This document shows, one piece after another, positions 53,573-63,285 of a DNA stretch of 64,000 nt; the first letter of the stretch is position 1; each line of letters opens with the position of its first letter. Origin of the DNA: Termitidicoccus mucosus (GTDB lineage: Bacteria > Verrucomicrobiota > Verrucomicrobiia > Opitutales > Opitutaceae); the NCBI RefSeq assembly GCF_038725785.1, contig NZ_CP109796.1, positions 5,208,001 to 5,272,000 of the forward strand. The letters are read 5' to 3'. The notes below the pieces were generated by a model. That model did not search any database and was not told where the DNA came from. It saw only the letters and a program-made list of their open reading frames with translations. The position numbers and the translations under genes were made by a program.

Positions 53573-54337
53573 ATGAAAATTACAAGAATCACAGGGTCGC
53601 TCGTCATGGGCGCCCTCGCTTCCCTCGCGCTCGGCGCGCAGCAGGAGATCCAGCCGGAGCAGACCGCCGCCAGGTGGACCGGCTCCGCCGAAATCCGCTA
53701 CGCCGGCAAACACCTGTTTCGCGGCGTCCAGCAATCCCGCCAATCCTTGCAGGCCGCCGTCGGCTACGAACCCGTAGGCAACGGCTTCTACGCCGGCGGC
53801 TGGTTCAACCAGCCCTTCCACGACGACTACAACAACGAACTCGATCTCTTCGGCGGCTACCGCCACCGCCTTTACGGCATCCAGTTCGACGGCGGCCTGG
53901 TCGCCTACCTCTACCCGGAGGCTGAAAACGAGGAAACCGGCTACTCCTACGAACTCACCCTCGGCGCGAGCCGCGAAGTGTTGCCCGGCTGGACCGTTTC
54001 CGGTCGCGCTTATTACGACATGCGGCTTGAGACCCGCACCTTCGAGGTTGCGACCGGATACAGCCTGCCCTTCAAGCTGGACCGTTATCTGGCGACGGCG
54101 GATTTCAGCGCGCACCTCGGCAATTCCCACTCGGACAATTTCCTGCCCGACCTTCCCGGTCCGAATGTGAAGGACGAGTGGACCTACCATGGCGCCGCCG
54201 CCAGCGTCACCGTCCGTTTCAGCAAGCTGCTTTCCGCCACCGGCGGCCTCCAATACGGCCGGGCCCACGGCCAGATGGCCGGCCGCGACGCCACCAACAA
54301 ACTCTGGGGCTTCGTCGGCGCCGGCCTGCACTGGTGA
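53573..54337 (+). CDS. TorF-like putative outer-membrane porin/beta-barrel protein
   Basis: A 254-residue protein with signal peptide (G-S-L-V-M-G-A-L-A-S-L-A-L-G-A-Q). Strand-rich sequence with regularly spaced aromatics fits a small outer-membrane barrel. The L-F-R-G-V-Q-Q-S segment near 48 and the following A-A-V-G-Y-E match the Gcw_chp/TorF family (usually Y-R-G-I-S-Q-S). The C-terminus G-A-G-L-H-W ends in an aromatic, as barrels do. The ATG at 53573 gives the signal peptide; the upstream in-frame extension covers repeats. It lies 246 bp after the adhesin. Family members are assigned as porins only by prediction, so substrate is unknown. Confidence 0.78.
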   Translation: MKITRITGSLVMGALASLALGAQQEIQPEQTAARWTGSAEIRYAGKHLFRGVQQSRQSLQAAVGYEPVGNGFYAGGWFNQPFHDDYNNELDLFGGYRHRLYGIQFDGGLVAYLYPEAENEETGYSYELTLGASREVLPGWTVSGRAYYDMRLETRTFEVATGYSLPFKLDRYLATADFSAHLGNSHSDNFLPDLPGPNVKDEWTYHGAAASVTVRFSKLLSATGGLQYGRAHGQMAGRDATNKLWGFVGAGLHW

Positions 54338-54350
54338 CGGCAAGGGTTTG

Positions 54351-54438
54351 TTTTGAACAGAAGGCAACGAAGGACGCCAAGAAAACAATATATAAAGTAT
54401 TCTTCGTTTCCCTTTGTCGCCTTCTGTTTAATAAAACC
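54351..54438. repeat. Palindromic intergenic repeat, family D copy 3
   Basis: Arms GAACAGAAGGCAACGAAGGA and an imperfect complement ending CGCCTTCTGTTTAATAAAAC, directly after the TorF-like gene. First of three tandem repeat elements filling 54351-54638. Confidence 0.75.
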
Positions 54439-54446
54439 GAACCAAT

Positions 54447-54535
54447 ATTTTAGACAGAATAAACGGAATGAAATGGAATGAACGGAATTTATTAATTCTG
54501 TCCATTTTTATTAATTCTGTCCATTCTGTCTAAAA
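54447..54535. repeat. Palindromic intergenic repeat, family C copy 3
   Basis: Ends TTTTAGACAGAAT and ATTCTGTCTAAAA are perfect inverted repeats. The middle holds two copies of ATTAATTCTGTCCATT, so the element has grown by internal duplication relative to copy 2. Confidence 0.78.
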
Positions 54536-54551
54536 AATCCAAACCGCTATT

Positions 54552-54638
54552 CTTAACAAAAGGAAACGGAGGGAACGAAGAGAACCCATAATAGAAAAGT
54601 TTCTTTGTTTCCTTTGTTACCTTCTGTTCAATAAACCC
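54552..54638. repeat. Palindromic intergenic repeat, family D copy 4
   Basis: Arms AACAAAAGGAAACGGAGGGA and CCTTTGTTACCTTCTGTT form an imperfect hairpin of about 87 bp. With copies C3 and D3 it makes a D-C-D tandem cluster between the TorF-like and protease-like genes. Confidence 0.7.
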
Positions 54639-54737
54639 GAACCTTTTTGAAAGGCGACCGAATCGAGTTTCGAGGTTTGGTTTTTCCGCCCTTCGCATCT
54701 TTCGCGGCTCCGCGGTGAATTTTTCGGCTTATCCCCC

Positions 54738-55532
54738 ATGCGTTGCGCCGTCCTGTGCTTGTTTGTCCCCGCTTTGCTGCCGACCCTGCCGCCGCGGCTC
54801 TCCGCGGACGCATCAAACGAACCCGCGCCACCGGCCGCAATCGCGACACCCCAGGTGCCGCCCAACGTGCTTTTCCGCCCCACCTTTCTCACCCCCGATT
54901 TCCCGCTCAGCGCGGGCACCGCGTTCCGCCTGCGCGACCCGCGGACCAATCTCCACTATCTGGTGACGAGCCATTCGCTGCTTGGCCCGGCCGGCGGGCT
55001 CGATGCGCAGATGAAGCCCATGGACATCTCCCGCCTCGTCATGGCGCTGGCCGGCGTGTCCTGCACCGATCCCCGCGTGGTGGTGCTGGCCCGGCCCTAC
55101 GTGTTCATCGAGGATGCGCGGCCCTCCGACCAGCGGGGCTCGGAGCGCGACCTCGCGCTGTTTGCGCTGCCGCCCGAGGCGGGGCTGCAACCGGCCTTGC
55201 AACTGGACCCCGCGCCGGCGCTGGCCGGGGACCGGGTGTGGATACTGCTCAAATACGCCGGCACGCAAGTCACCGGGATCGAGCCCGGCCACATCGTGTC
55301 GGCGGCGCCCAACGAGCTTCGCTATCTGTGCGAGAACGACAAGGCGGACCTGAGCGGAGCGGCGGGCGCCCCGGTATTGTCGGCGCAGGGCCGCGTGGTG
55401 GGGATGCACCTGGGCACGCTCAAGGTCAAATCGGGCCGGGTGTACGGTTATGCCTGTCCGGCGGGGGCGATCCAGCAGGTGCTCGACCCGGCGTGGACGC
55501 CCGCGCCCGCCCCGGCGGTCTTCGCGCGCTGA
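54738..55532 (+). CDS. Secreted trypsin-fold protein, catalytic serine missing
   Basis: A 264-residue protein with signal peptide (R-C-A-V-L-C-L-F-V-P-A-L-L-P to about S-A-D). It reads like a chymotrypsin-fold domain: T-S-H-S with His79 in the usual His position, E-R-D-L-A-L-F with Asp138 as the Asp, and late V-V-G-M-H-L-G-T. The serine motif G-D-S-G-G-P reads G-A-A-G-A-P (207-212), so Ala209 replaces the nucleophile. It is therefore likely an inactive protease homologue that binds or senses instead of cutting. It stands alone, between a repeat cluster and rpsL, with no partner gene. That it is a diverged non-protease cannot be excluded. Confidence 0.72.
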   Translation: MRCAVLCLFVPALLPTLPPRLSADASNEPAPPAAIATPQVPPNVLFRPTFLTPDFPLSAGTAFRLRDPRTNLHYLVTSHSLLGPAGGLDAQMKPMDISRLVMALAGVSCTDPRVVVLARPYVFIEDARPSDQRGSERDLALFALPPEAGLQPALQLDPAPALAGDRVWILLKYAGTQVTGIEPGHIVSAAPNELRYLCENDKADLSGAAGAPVLSAQGRVVGMHLGTLKVKSGRVYGYACPAGAIQQVLDPAWTPAPAPAVFAR

Positions 55533-55728
55533 CGGAAGCGAAGCGGGGCGCTCATTTTCCCCTTGCGGCGGATCGTGGCGGCTGTTGTGCTGGCCGTCCT
55601 ACTTTTTTGCAGGAACCACTTCTTGCGCCACCGGATCACGTAGCTGTGCGGTGACGCGGCATTTCGATTCCGGGATATCGTAACTCACGAGCGAAATTCC
55701 CGGGCTGCATTTTTTTGCGAAAAAACGC

Positions 55729-55756
55729 TTGCCGAGGTTCCGGCGAATGGTAGCGT
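55729..55756 (+). promoter_or_regulatory. Candidate sigma-70-type promoter of the ribosomal cluster
   Basis: TTGCCG (55729-55734), 16 bases, then TAGCGT (55751-55756), ending 41 bp before the rpsL start. Each box differs from consensus, so this is a reasonable candidate but not certain. Confidence 0.4.
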
Positions 55757-55797
55757 CCGCTCCTTTTCCTCATTTTCCGACCACTTTCATATTCGTT

Positions 55798-56178
55798 ATG
55801 CCGACCATCAACCAACTCGTGCGCAAAGGGCGCCGCATCATCCGCACCAAGTCCAAGTCACCGGCCTTGAGCGGCAATCCTTTCCGTCGCGGCGTCTGCG
55901 TGCAGGTCATGACCCGCACGCCCAAGAAGCCGAACTCCGCCATCCGCAAGGTGGCGAAGGTCCGCCTGACCAACGGCAACGAAGTCATCTCCTACATCCC
56001 CGACGAGGGGCACAACCTCCAGGAGCACTCCATCGTGCTCGTGCGCGGCGGCCGTGTGAAAGACCTTCCCGGCGTGCGCTATCACATTGTGCGCGGCACG
56101 CTCGACGCCACGGGCGTCGAAAAACGCCGCCGCAGCCGCTCCAAATACGGCGTCAAGCGCCCGAAGGCCGCCAAGTAA
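55798..56178 (+). CDS. rpsL: 30S ribosomal protein S12
   Basis: A 126-residue protein starting [13 protein letters not shown], the standard S12 start; the frame extends upstream but those residues are non-homologous. The decoding-site motifs T-P-K-K-P-N-S-A and [11 protein letters not shown] are intact, with the Lys residues that keep streptomycin sensitivity. S12 sits at the decoding centre of the small subunit. First gene of the str-S10 run, 40 bp before rpsG. Confidence 0.98.
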   Translation: MPTINQLVRKGRRIIRTKSKSPALSGNPFRRGVCVQVMTRTPKKPNSAIRKVAKVRLTNGNEVISYIPDEGHNLQEHSIVLVRGGRVKDLPGVRYHIVRGTLDATGVEKRRRSRSKYGVKRPKAAK

Positions 56179-56218
56179 CCATTCATTCCGTCAACGTTAA
56201 CCAAGCACCTTTCCCGTC

Positions 56219-56692
56219 ATGTCACGCCGTCACAGAGCCACGAAACGCCAAGTCGTTTCTGACATCCGCTACAACAGCCCCCTCGTTGCCCATCTGGTCA
56301 ACGTCATCATGAAGAGCGGCAAGAAGAACCTCGCCCAGCGCATCGTTTACGGCGCGTTCGAGAAAGTCTCGGCCAAGCTCGAGAAGGGCGACCCGGTTGA
56401 CCTGCTCATCGGTGCGCTTGAGAACGCCCGACCCCGCCTTGAGGTCAAGAGCCGCCGCGTCGGTGGCGCGACCTACCAGGTGCCGGTTGAAATTTCCTAC
56501 GAACGCCAGGAAAGCCTCGCCCTCCGCTGGATCGCCGCCGCGGCCGCCTCGCGCAAGGGCACCCCGATGAAGGACGCGCTCGCGAGTGAAATCGTGGACG
56601 CCTACAACAACACCGGCTCTGTCGTCAAAAAGAAGGAAGACACACACAAGATGGCCCAGGCCAACCGCGCCTTCGCCCACCTCCGCTGGTAA
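56219..56692 (+). CDS. rpsG: 30S ribosomal protein S7
   Basis: A 157-residue protein beginning M-S-R-R-H-R-A and containing the family segment [13 protein letters not shown]. It ends F-A-H-L-R-W. S7 nucleates assembly of the 30S head and contacts the exit-site tRNA. In many bacteria it represses the str operon by binding its own mRNA. The rpsL-rpsG spacer is only 40 bp, so such control cannot be judged here. Confidence 0.98.
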   Translation: MSRRHRATKRQVVSDIRYNSPLVAHLVNVIMKSGKKNLAQRIVYGAFEKVSAKLEKGDPVDLLIGALENARPRLEVKSRRVGGATYQVPVEISYERQESLALRWIAAAAASRKGTPMKDALASEIVDAYNNTGSVVKKKEDTHKMAQANRAFAHLRW

Positions 56693-56737
56693 TCCGCCCG
56701 CAACCACTGCCCGCGCCTGCCGCACCACACACCGCAC

Positions 56738-58945
56738 ATGTCCTCCTCCATCGAAAATTCCACCAAGATCATTGTTGTCACGGAGAAGTCCAAGACCTCC
56801 CCGGTCAACGCCAAGGACCGTGGCGCGCCCCTCGAATGGACGCGCAACATCGGCATCGCCGCGCACATCGACGCCGGCAAGACCACCACTTCCGAGCGCA
56901 TTCTTTTCTATTCCGGCTCCATTCACAAAATCGGCGAAGTGCATGAAGGCACCGCCGTCACCGACTGGATGGAGCAGGAGCGCGAGCGCGGCATCACCAT
57001 CACCGCCGCCGCCATCTCCTGCGCCTGGGATGCCTCCTGGGGCCCGTGGAAGGGCATTCGCACGCACATCAACGTCATCGACACCCCCGGCCACGTGGAT
57101 TTCACCGCCGAGGTGGAGCGCTCCATGCGCGTGCTCGACGGCGCCGTCGCCGTCTTCTGCGCCGTCGCCGGCGTGCAGCCGCAGTCCGAGACCGTCTGGC
57201 GCCAGGCCAACAAATACGGCGTGCCCCGCGTCGCCTTCGTCAACAAGATGGACCGCGTCGGCGCCGACTTCTTCCGCGCCGTGCGCGAAATGCGCGAGAA
57301 GCTCGGAGCAAATGCCCACCCGCTTTTCCTGCCCATCGGCAAGGAAGAGAGCTTTTCCGGTGTGATCGACCTGGTTCAGAACGTCGCCTACCACTTCGAG
57401 GACGATGGCGGCAAGGACGATCCGCTCGGCCTGCATCCGACCACGCACGAAATCCCCGACGAGTTGAAGGAACAGGCCCGCGAATACCGCGAAAAACTCA
57501 TCGAGGCCGTGTCAGACTTCGACGACGTGGTCGCTGAGAAATACCTCGGCGGCGAGGAAATTACCGTGGACGAGCTGATGCTCGGCGTCCGCAAGGCCAC
57601 CATTTCCCTGAAATTCGTCGGCACCATTCCCGGCTCCGCCCTGAAGAACAAAGGCGTGCAGCGCCTGCTCGACTGCGTGGTCAACTACCTGCCCAACCCG
57701 CTCGAAGTCGCCACCATCAAGGGCCAGGACAGCGACGGCAAGGAAGTCTCCGTCGTCGTGGACGACAATGCCAAGGTCGCCGGCCTCGCCTTCAAGCTCT
57801 GGACCGACCCCTTCGTCGGCCGCCTCGTCTTCTTCCGTGTCTATACCGGCGCGCTCCGCAAAGGCACCTCGCTTTACAATCCCCGCACCCGCCGCTCCGA
57901 GCGCGTCTCCCGCCTCGTCCGCATGCGCGCCAACGACCGCGAGGAAATCGACGTGGCCTATTCCGGCGACATCTGCGCGCTGGTCGGCGTCAAGGAAGTC
58001 ATCACCGGCGACACGCTTTGCAACGAGGACTACGACGTGCGCCTCGAGCCGCCGTCCTTCCCCGAGCCCGTCATCTCCATGTCCGTCGAGCCGAACTCGA
58101 AGGGCGACCAGGAGAAAATGGGCATCGCGCTCCAGCGTCTCGTCGCGGAAGACCCGACCCTCAAGGTCAAGACTGACTCCGACACCGGCCAGACCATCCT
58201 TTCCGGCATGGGCGAGCTTCACCTCGACATCATCGTCGATCGCATGAAGCGCGAATTCAAGGTCGAGGCCACGGTCGGCAAGCCACAAATCGCCTATCGC
58301 GAAACCATCCTCGCTCCCGCCGAGGGCGAGGGCAAATTCATCCGCCAGTCCGGCGGCAAGGGCCAATACGGCCATTGCGTGATCAAGATCGAGCCCAATG
58401 AAAAAGGCAAGGGCATCGAGGTCATCAACGAAATCGTCGGCGGCGTCATCCCGAAGGAATTCATCAAGCCCACCACCGACGGCATCATGGAAGCCTGCAA
58501 CAACGGCGTCGTCGCCGGCTACCCCGTCGTGGATGTCATCGCCCGCATCGTGGACGGCTCGTTCCACGAAGTGGACTCTTCGGAACTCGCCTTCAAGATG
58601 GCCGGCATCTTCGGCTTCAAGGAAGCCATGAAGAAGGCCAGCCCCATCCTCCTCGAACCCATCATGGCCGTGGAAGTCACCACGCCCGAGGATTACCAAG
58701 GCGACCTCATGGGCGACATCAACCGCCGCCGCGGCACCATCCAGGGCATCGAGAACAAGAACAACGCCGCCATCGTCAACGCGAACGTCCCCCTCGAAAT
58801 GCTCTTCGGCTATGTCACCGACATCCGCTCGCTCTCGAAGGGACGCGCCAGCGCCTCCATCACCCCCTCGCACTTCGAGCAGGTTCCGAACTCGATTCTC
58901 CAGAAGATCGTCGAGACCGCCTCCAAGGCGCCCGCCCGCACCTAA
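56738..58945 (+). CDS. fusA: Elongation factor G
   Basis: A 735-residue translational GTPase. The G1 loop A-H-I-D-A-G-K-T-T lies near 41-49, with D-T-P-G-H and N-K-M-D following. EF-G domains II-V continue to K-A-P-A-R-T. About 26 extra residues precede the usual R-N-I-G-I start ([10 protein letters not shown]). Alternative starts inside the extension cannot be excluded, but the first ATG is 46 bp after rpsG. It drives tRNA-mRNA translocation and ribosome recycling. It is followed directly by rpsJ, with no tuf gene. Confidence 0.97.
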   Translation: MSSSIENSTKIIVVTEKSKTSPVNAKDRGAPLEWTRNIGIAAHIDAGKTTTSERILFYSGSIHKIGEVHEGTAVTDWMEQERERGITITAAAISCAWDASWGPWKGIRTHINVIDTPGHVDFTAEVERSMRVLDGAVAVFCAVAGVQPQSETVWRQANKYGVPRVAFVNKMDRVGADFFRAVREMREKLGANAHPLFLPIGKEESFSGVIDLVQNVAYHFEDDGGKDDPLGLHPTTHEIPDELKEQAREYREKLIEAVSDFDDVVAEKYLGGEEITVDELMLGVRKATISLKFVGTIPGSALKNKGVQRLLDCVVNYLPNPLEVATIKGQDSDGKEVSVVVDDNAKVAGLAFKLWTDPFVGRLVFFRVYTGALRKGTSLYNPRTRRSERVSRLVRMRANDREEIDVAYSGDICALVGVKEVITGDTLCNEDYDVRLEPPSFPEPVISMSVEPNSKGDQEKMGIALQRLVAEDPTLKVKTDSDTGQTILSGMGELHLDIIVDRMKREFKVEATVGKPQIAYRETILAPAEGEGKFIRQSGGKGQYGHCVIKIEPNEKGKGIEVINEIVGGVIPKEFIKPTTDGIMEACNNGVVAGYPVVDVIARIVDGSFHEVDSSELAFKMAGIFGFKEAMKKASPILLEPIMAVEVTTPEDYQGDLMGDINRRRGTIQGIENKNNAAIVNANVPLEMLFGYVTDIRSLSKGRASASITPSHFEQVPNSILQKIVETASKAPART

Positions 58946-58970
58946 CCGACAACGCACCACTTCACCCGCC

Positions 58971-59279
58971 ATGAAAGGCCAACGCATTCGCATCAAACTC
59001 CAGGGCTTCGATTACCGTGTGATCGACCAGTCGGCCCTCGAAATCGTCGAGACCGCCAAGCGCTCCGGCGCCCGCGTCTCCGGTCCGATTCCGCTCCCGA
59101 CCCGCATCGAGAAACTCTCGGTCAACCGCTCGCCGCACGTGGACAAAAAATCCATGGAGCAGTTCGAGTCCCGCACGCACAAGCGCCTCATCGACATCAT
59201 CGAGCCCACCGCGCAAACCGTGGACGAGCTCAAGAAACTCAACCTTCCCTCCGGCGTCGATATCACCATCAACGTCTGA
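58971..59279 (+). CDS. rpsJ: 30S ribosomal protein S10
   Basis: A 102-residue protein, [10 protein letters not shown] then S-G-P-I-P-L-P-T, with standard length. S10 forms part of the 30S head and also serves as NusE in transcription antitermination. The start ATG at 58971 has no Shine-Dalgarno; the context is CACCCGCCATG. It begins 26 bp after fusA. A 120-bp gap then precedes rplC, the largest in this cluster. Confidence 0.98.
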   Translation: MKGQRIRIKLQGFDYRVIDQSALEIVETAKRSGARVSGPIPLPTRIEKLSVNRSPHVDKKSMEQFESRTHKRLIDIIEPTAQTVDELKKLNLPSGVDITINV

Positions 59280-59399
59280 TCCACCCGCCCGGAAAAACTT
59301 TTCTGACATACATAGCAGTTGCCCATGTGCGCCCCGCGCACCGCTGGGTTTTCCGCTAATGTAGGTTCTAAACGGAATCCTCCACCTACCACTTAGCCC

Positions 59400-60047
59400 A
59401 TGACATCTACGCTCCTAGGCAAAAAACTCGGAATGACGCAGGTCTACGACGCCCAAAACGTCCTGATCCCCGTCACCGTCGTGGAAGCCGGCCCCTGCCC
59501 GGTTGTCCAAGTCAAGACAGTCGAGACCGACGGCTACAACGCCGTCCAAATCGGCTTCTCCACGAAAAAGGCCAAGAACACGCCCAAGGCCGAACAAAAC
59601 CACGCGAAGAAGGCCGGACTCGACGAGACGCCCCGCGTGCTCAGCGAAATCCGCCTCGACGAGGCCCCCGCGCTCAAAGTCGGCGACGTCCTCACCGTCG
59701 AAACCTTCAAGGAAGGCGAGACCATCGACGTCATCGGCATCACCAAGGGCAAAGGCTTCCAAGGCGTCCAGTTCCGCTTCAAGACCGCCGGCGGTCCCGC
59801 CGCGCACGGCTCCATGTTCCACCGCCGCATCGGCTCGGTCGGCATGCGCCAGACCCCCGGCCGCGTGTGGAAGAACCAGAAGATGCCCGGTCACATGGGC
59901 GGCGTCCGCCGCACCGTGCAAAACCTCAGCGTCGTGAAAATTCTGCCCGAGAAGAACCTTCTTCTCGTGAAAGGCGCCATCCCCGGCGCGAACGGAGACG
60001 ACGTCATCGTCCGCACCGCCACCAAGGGCCAGCCCAAGCAAGCCTAA
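59400..60047 (+). CDS. rplC: 50S ribosomal protein L3
   Basis: A 215-residue protein with L-L-G-K-K-L-G-M-T at the start and the L3 signature F-K-T-A-G-G-P-A-A-H-G-S and R-R-I-G-S-V-G-M-R later. L3 reaches the peptidyl-transferase centre and helps start 50S assembly. The 120-bp gap before it, including C-A-G-T-T-G-C-C-C and T-A-A-T-G-T strings, could hold an internal promoter, but spacing does not give a convincing one. Confidence 0.98.
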   Translation: MTSTLLGKKLGMTQVYDAQNVLIPVTVVEAGPCPVVQVKTVETDGYNAVQIGFSTKKAKNTPKAEQNHAKKAGLDETPRVLSEIRLDEAPALKVGDVLTVETFKEGETIDVIGITKGKGFQGVQFRFKTAGGPAAHGSMFHRRIGSVGMRQTPGRVWKNQKMPGHMGGVRRTVQNLSVVKILPEKNLLLVKGAIPGANGDDVIVRTATKGQPKQA

Positions 60048-60070
60048 CACGGAAGGACAATTAGCCAGCC

Positions 60071-60706
60071 ATGAAACTCAAAGTTTTCACATCCGACGGC
60101 AACACCTCGCGCGAGCAGGAATTTGACGGCATCCCTGTCTTTGAAGACGACAAAGGTCTTCAAGCGGTCAAGGAAGTCATCGTTGCCATCAATGCCAACA
60201 ACCGTCTCGGCACGCACTCCACCAAGACCCGCGGCGAGGTCGCCGGAAGCAACAAGAAACCCTTCCGCCAGAAAGGCACCGGCCGCGCCCGCGCCGGCGA
60301 GCGCCGCTCCCCCATCTGGACCGGCGGCGGCGTCGTCTTCGGCCCGAAGCCCCGCGATTATTCCAAGAAAATCAACGCCAAGGTCAAAGCCCTTGCCTTC
60401 AGCCGCGCCCTCTTCGACCGCGCCAGCGCCGGCGAGATCGACGTCATCGAGAAATTCGACGCGCCCGCCGCCAAGACCAAGGCCATCAACCAGGTCATCG
60501 GACGCATCGCCCCCAAGGGCAAAGTGCTCGTCGTCGATTCCACCTTCACTCTCGAGACCGCCCGCGCCGCGCGCAACATCGCCCGCGTCGCCATGCAGGA
60601 AGCCTCGAAACTCAACACCCTCGACCTCGCCAAATACGGCAAAATCATCGTATCCACGGCGGCCCTCGAGCAAATCATCGCCCGTGCAAAGGGAGGCAAT
60701 CAATGA
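60071..60706 (+). CDS. rplD: 50S ribosomal protein L4
   Basis: A 211-residue protein. The extended loop of L4 is recognised by [10 protein letters not shown] near residue 73 and the following [14 protein letters not shown]4 lines the exit tunnel and in Gammaproteobacteria represses the S10 operon; whether that holds here is unknown. Its stop overlaps the rplW start by 4 bp (ATGA). Confidence 0.98.
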   Translation: MKLKVFTSDGNTSREQEFDGIPVFEDDKGLQAVKEVIVAINANNRLGTHSTKTRGEVAGSNKKPFRQKGTGRARAGERRSPIWTGGGVVFGPKPRDYSKKINAKVKALAFSRALFDRASAGEIDVIEKFDAPAAKTKAINQVIGRIAPKGKVLVVDSTFTLETARAARNIARVAMQEASKLNTLDLAKYGKIIVSTAALEQIIARAKGGNQ

Positions 60707-60984
60707 ACTCTGCCCACATCCTCAAACACGTCCGCCTCACGGAAAAGTCCAACAAACTCTCGTCGGACTACGGACAATACACCTTCCAGGTTCACACCGA
60801 CGCGACCAAGCACTCGATTGCCGACGCCGTTGAGAAAGCCTTCAAGGTCACCGTCACCCGCGTGAACATCCAGAACTACCGCGGCAAAAACAAACGCAGC
60901 CGCACCGGACGCCCCAGCGTCACCTCCGACTACAAGAAGGCGATCGTCACCCTCAAGAAGGGCGACAAGATCGAACTCCTCTAA
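60703..60984 (+). CDS. rplW: 50S ribosomal protein L23
   Basis: A 93-residue protein; V-R-L-T-E-K-S-N-K-L near the start and V-N-I-Q-N-Y-R-G-K-N-K-R in the middle are L23 features. It sits at the tunnel exit and docks trigger factor and SRP. The start overlaps the rplD stop and has a good Shine-Dalgarno (GGGAGG), one of the few in this cluster. Confidence 0.97.
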   Translation: MNSAHILKHVRLTEKSNKLSSDYGQYTFQVHTDATKHSIADAVEKAFKVTVTRVNIQNYRGKNKRSRTGRPSVTSDYKKAIVTLKKGDKIELL

Positions 60985-61014
60985 AACATCCGCCCTCCCC
61001 GGAGACACACCACC

Positions 61015-61881
61015 ATGGCACTCAAACATTCTCGTCCTCTGACGCCGTCCCAGCGGTTCACCACCAAGAACAGCCAGCCGGAACTCGCCAAGAAACGCCC
61101 CGAGCGCGCCCTCACCACGTCCAAGAAACGGACTGGCGGACGCAACTGCTACGGACGCATCACCTCCCGCCGTCGCGGCGGCGGGCACAAAAAGCTCTAC
61201 CGCGTCATCGACTTCCGCCGCGCCCTCCTCGACGTGCCCGCCACCGTGCTCGCCATCGAGTATGATCCGAACCGCTCGGCCAACATCGCCCTCGTCCAGT
61301 ATGACAACGGCGACAAAAGCTACATCATCGCCCCCCAAGGCCTCGCGGTCGGCGCCAAGATCGTCGCCTCGCAAAAAGCCACGCTGAACGACTTCGTGGT
61401 CGGCAACAACTTCCCGCTCGAAATCATCCCGCCCGCGACCAAGCTCCACTGCGTGGAACTCCTCCCCGGACGCGGAGCCCAGCTCGCCCGCGGGGCCGGA
61501 GCGGCGATCGAACTCGTCGCCATCGACGGCGGCTTCGCCCAGATCAAGCTCCCCTCCGGCGAAATCCGCCTCGTGAACCCGAAGTGCCGCGCCACCATCG
61601 GCGAAGTCGGCAACCTCGAGCACAACCAGCGCTCGCTCGGCAAGGCCGGACGCAGTCGCTGGCTCGGCAAACGCCCCCGCGTCCGCGGCATGGCCATGAA
61701 CCCGGTCGACCATCCCAACGGCGGCGGCCAGGGCAAGTCCAAGGGCGGCGGCGGCCGCCAGCACCTCATGTCCCCCTGGGGCCAGCTCGCCAAAGGCTTC
61801 CCGACCCGCCGTCGCGCCAAGCCCTCGAACAGCCTCATCCTCACCCGCCACAACGGACGCCCGCCGCGCGGCAAGAAATAA
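61015..61881 (+). CDS. rplB: 50S ribosomal protein L2
   Basis: A 288-residue protein with R-N-C-Y-G-R-I-T-S-R-R-R-G-G-G-H-K near residue 43 and the C-terminal signature V-R-G-M-A-M-N-P-V-D-H-P-N-G-G-G. The His in that loop is near the peptidyl-transferase centre. It is slightly longer than the E. coli protein. It is 30 bp after rplW. Confidence 0.98.
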   Translation: MALKHSRPLTPSQRFTTKNSQPELAKKRPERALTTSKKRTGGRNCYGRITSRRRGGGHKKLYRVIDFRRALLDVPATVLAIEYDPNRSANIALVQYDNGDKSYIIAPQGLAVGAKIVASQKATLNDFVVGNNFPLEIIPPATKLHCVELLPGRGAQLARGAGAAIELVAIDGGFAQIKLPSGEIRLVNPKCRATIGEVGNLEHNQRSLGKAGRSRWLGKRPRVRGMAMNPVDHPNGGGQGKSKGGGGRQHLMSPWGQLAKGFPTRRRAKPSNSLILTRHNGRPPRGKK

Positions 61882-61901
61882 CCACTTAACGGACACGCAC
61901 C

Positions 61902-62177
61902 ATGGCACGCTCCATCAAAAAAGGCTTCTTCGTCGATTACCACCTGCTCGAAAAAATCGAGAAGGCGGTCAAAACCAACGCCAAGAAACCCATCCAAACT
62001 TGGTCCCGCCGCTCGACCATCACGCCCGATTTCATCGGCCACACCTTCAATGTCCATAACGGCAAGGCCTTTGTCGCCGTTTATGTCACGGAAAACATGG
62101 TCGGCCACAAACTCGGCGAGTTCGCCCCCACCCGCGTCTTCAAGGCGCACGGCGGCATGACCCGCAAGGAAATCTAA
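61902..62177 (+). CDS. rpsS: 30S ribosomal protein S19
   Basis: A 91-residue protein beginning M-A-R-S-I-K-K-G, with W-S-R-R-S-T-I-T-P and [10 protein letters not shown] typical of S19. It binds 16S rRNA in the 30S head with S13. It is followed by a 92-bp gap containing a G-G-G-T-A-G-G-G-G-A-C-G-G string, longer than the other spacers here. Confidence 0.98.
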   Translation: MARSIKKGFFVDYHLLEKIEKAVKTNAKKPIQTWSRRSTITPDFIGHTFNVHNGKAFVAVYVTENMVGHKLGEFAPTRVFKAHGGMTRKEI

Positions 62178-62269
62178 TCCAGCACCCACCAATCAACCGA
62201 AACCAAAAGGGTAGGGGACGGTGCTCCCGCGCCGCCCTGCTATCGCCGCCAGCCGGAATCCTCATCAAC

Positions 62270-62608
62270 ATGGAAGTACAAGCCATCACCCGTTACGCGC
62301 GCATGTCGCCCAAGAAAATGCGCGAAGTCGCCCGCACCATCCAGGGACGCAAAGCCCCCGAGGCGGTCGACCTCCTCGGCATCATCCCGCGCAAATCCGC
62401 GCGCCTCATCGCGAAGACGCTCAAGTCCGCCATCGCGAACGCCGAGAACAACGCCAACCTCTCCGCCGACTCGCTCGTCGTGAAGACCGCCGTCATCGAA
62501 AACGGCCCCGTCCTCAAGCGCTTCAAGGCCGCCGCCAAAGGTTCCGCCGCCCCGCGCCGGAAGAAAATGTCCCACATCCGCATCGTCCTCGCCGACGGCA
62601 ACAACTAA
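62270..62608 (+). CDS. rplV: 50S ribosomal protein L22
   Basis: A 112-residue protein; Y-A-R-M-S-P-K-K-M-R-E-V-A near residue 8 and the C-terminal K-K-M-S-H-I-R-I-V-L are L22 features. Its beta-hairpin lines the exit tunnel. The ATG at 62270 is the first that gives a homologous start. It ends 9 bp before rpsC. Confidence 0.98.
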   Translation: MEVQAITRYARMSPKKMREVARTIQGRKAPEAVDLLGIIPRKSARLIAKTLKSAIANAENNANLSADSLVVKTAVIENGPVLKRFKAAAKGSAAPRRKKMSHIRIVLADGNN

Positions 62609-62617
62609 TTTACCACC

Positions 62618-63250
62618 ATGGGCCAAAAGACCAATCCCGTCGGTTTCCGCCTCGCCGTCACCCGCGCCTGGCAATCCCGCTGGTATGCCAACAAGCGCGA
62701 CTTCGCCAAACTCCTCGCCGAGGACCAGCTCATCCGTGAGAAACTCATGGAGAAGCTCAAGCAGGCCTCCGTGCCGCGCATCTTCATCGAGCGCGCCTCC
62801 AATCGCGTCCGCGTCAAAATCTACACCGCCCGCCCCGGCATCGTCATCGGCCGCAAGGGACAGGAAATCGACAAAATCAAGGACGACCTCGCCAAGCTCA
62901 CCGGCAAGGAAATCCTCCTCGACATCCAGGAAGTCAAGAAGCCCGAGACCGAGGCCCAGCTTGTCGCCGAGAATGTCGCCCTCCAGCTCGAACGCCGCAT
63001 CGCCTTCCGCCGCGCCATGAAAAAGGCCGTCGAGATCGCCATGACCCTTGGCGTCGAAGGCATCCGCATCCAGTGTTCCGGCCGCCTCGGCGGCGCCGAC
63101 ATCGCCCGTCGCGAATGGCAGCGCAAAGGCCGCGTGCCGCTTCACACCCTCCGCGAAAACATCGACTACGGCTTCTCCGAGGCCCAGACCGTCTACGGCA
63201 AAATCGGCGTGAAATGCTGGATCTGCAAAAAAGACGCCGAAACCAACTAA
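62618..63250 (+). CDS. rpsC: 30S ribosomal protein S3
   Basis: A 210-residue protein; [12 protein letters not shown] start, KH-domain segment [12 protein letters not shown], and [13 protein letters not shown]3 lies at the mRNA entry and has helicase-like action. It has a C-rich end (K-C-W-I-C-K-K-D) instead of the usual longer tail. The start context is TACCACCATG, without a Shine-Dalgarno. Confidence 0.98.
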   Translation: MGQKTNPVGFRLAVTRAWQSRWYANKRDFAKLLAEDQLIREKLMEKLKQASVPRIFIERASNRVRVKIYTARPGIVIGRKGQEIDKIKDDLAKLTGKEILLDIQEVKKPETEAQLVAENVALQLERRIAFRRAMKKAVEIAMTLGVEGIRIQCSGRLGGADIARREWQRKGRVPLHTLRENIDYGFSEAQTVYGKIGVKCWICKKDAETN

Positions 63251-63285
63251 CCCGCCGCCCGGCCAACCAATAGGAGACACCCACC

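Noticed and set aside
50132-54388. Very long minus-strand frame (over 1400 codons) opposite the trimeric adhesin and porin genes
   Set aside because: It is a GC-rich shadow of the repetitive adhesin frame and crosses two genes and several palindromes. The Gly/Arg/Ala-rich product has no signal peptide or family features.
54351-54638. Cluster of palindromes considered as a CRISPR or attachment site
   Set aside because: The units are two alternating hairpin families without regular spacers, integrase gene or tRNA gene beside them.
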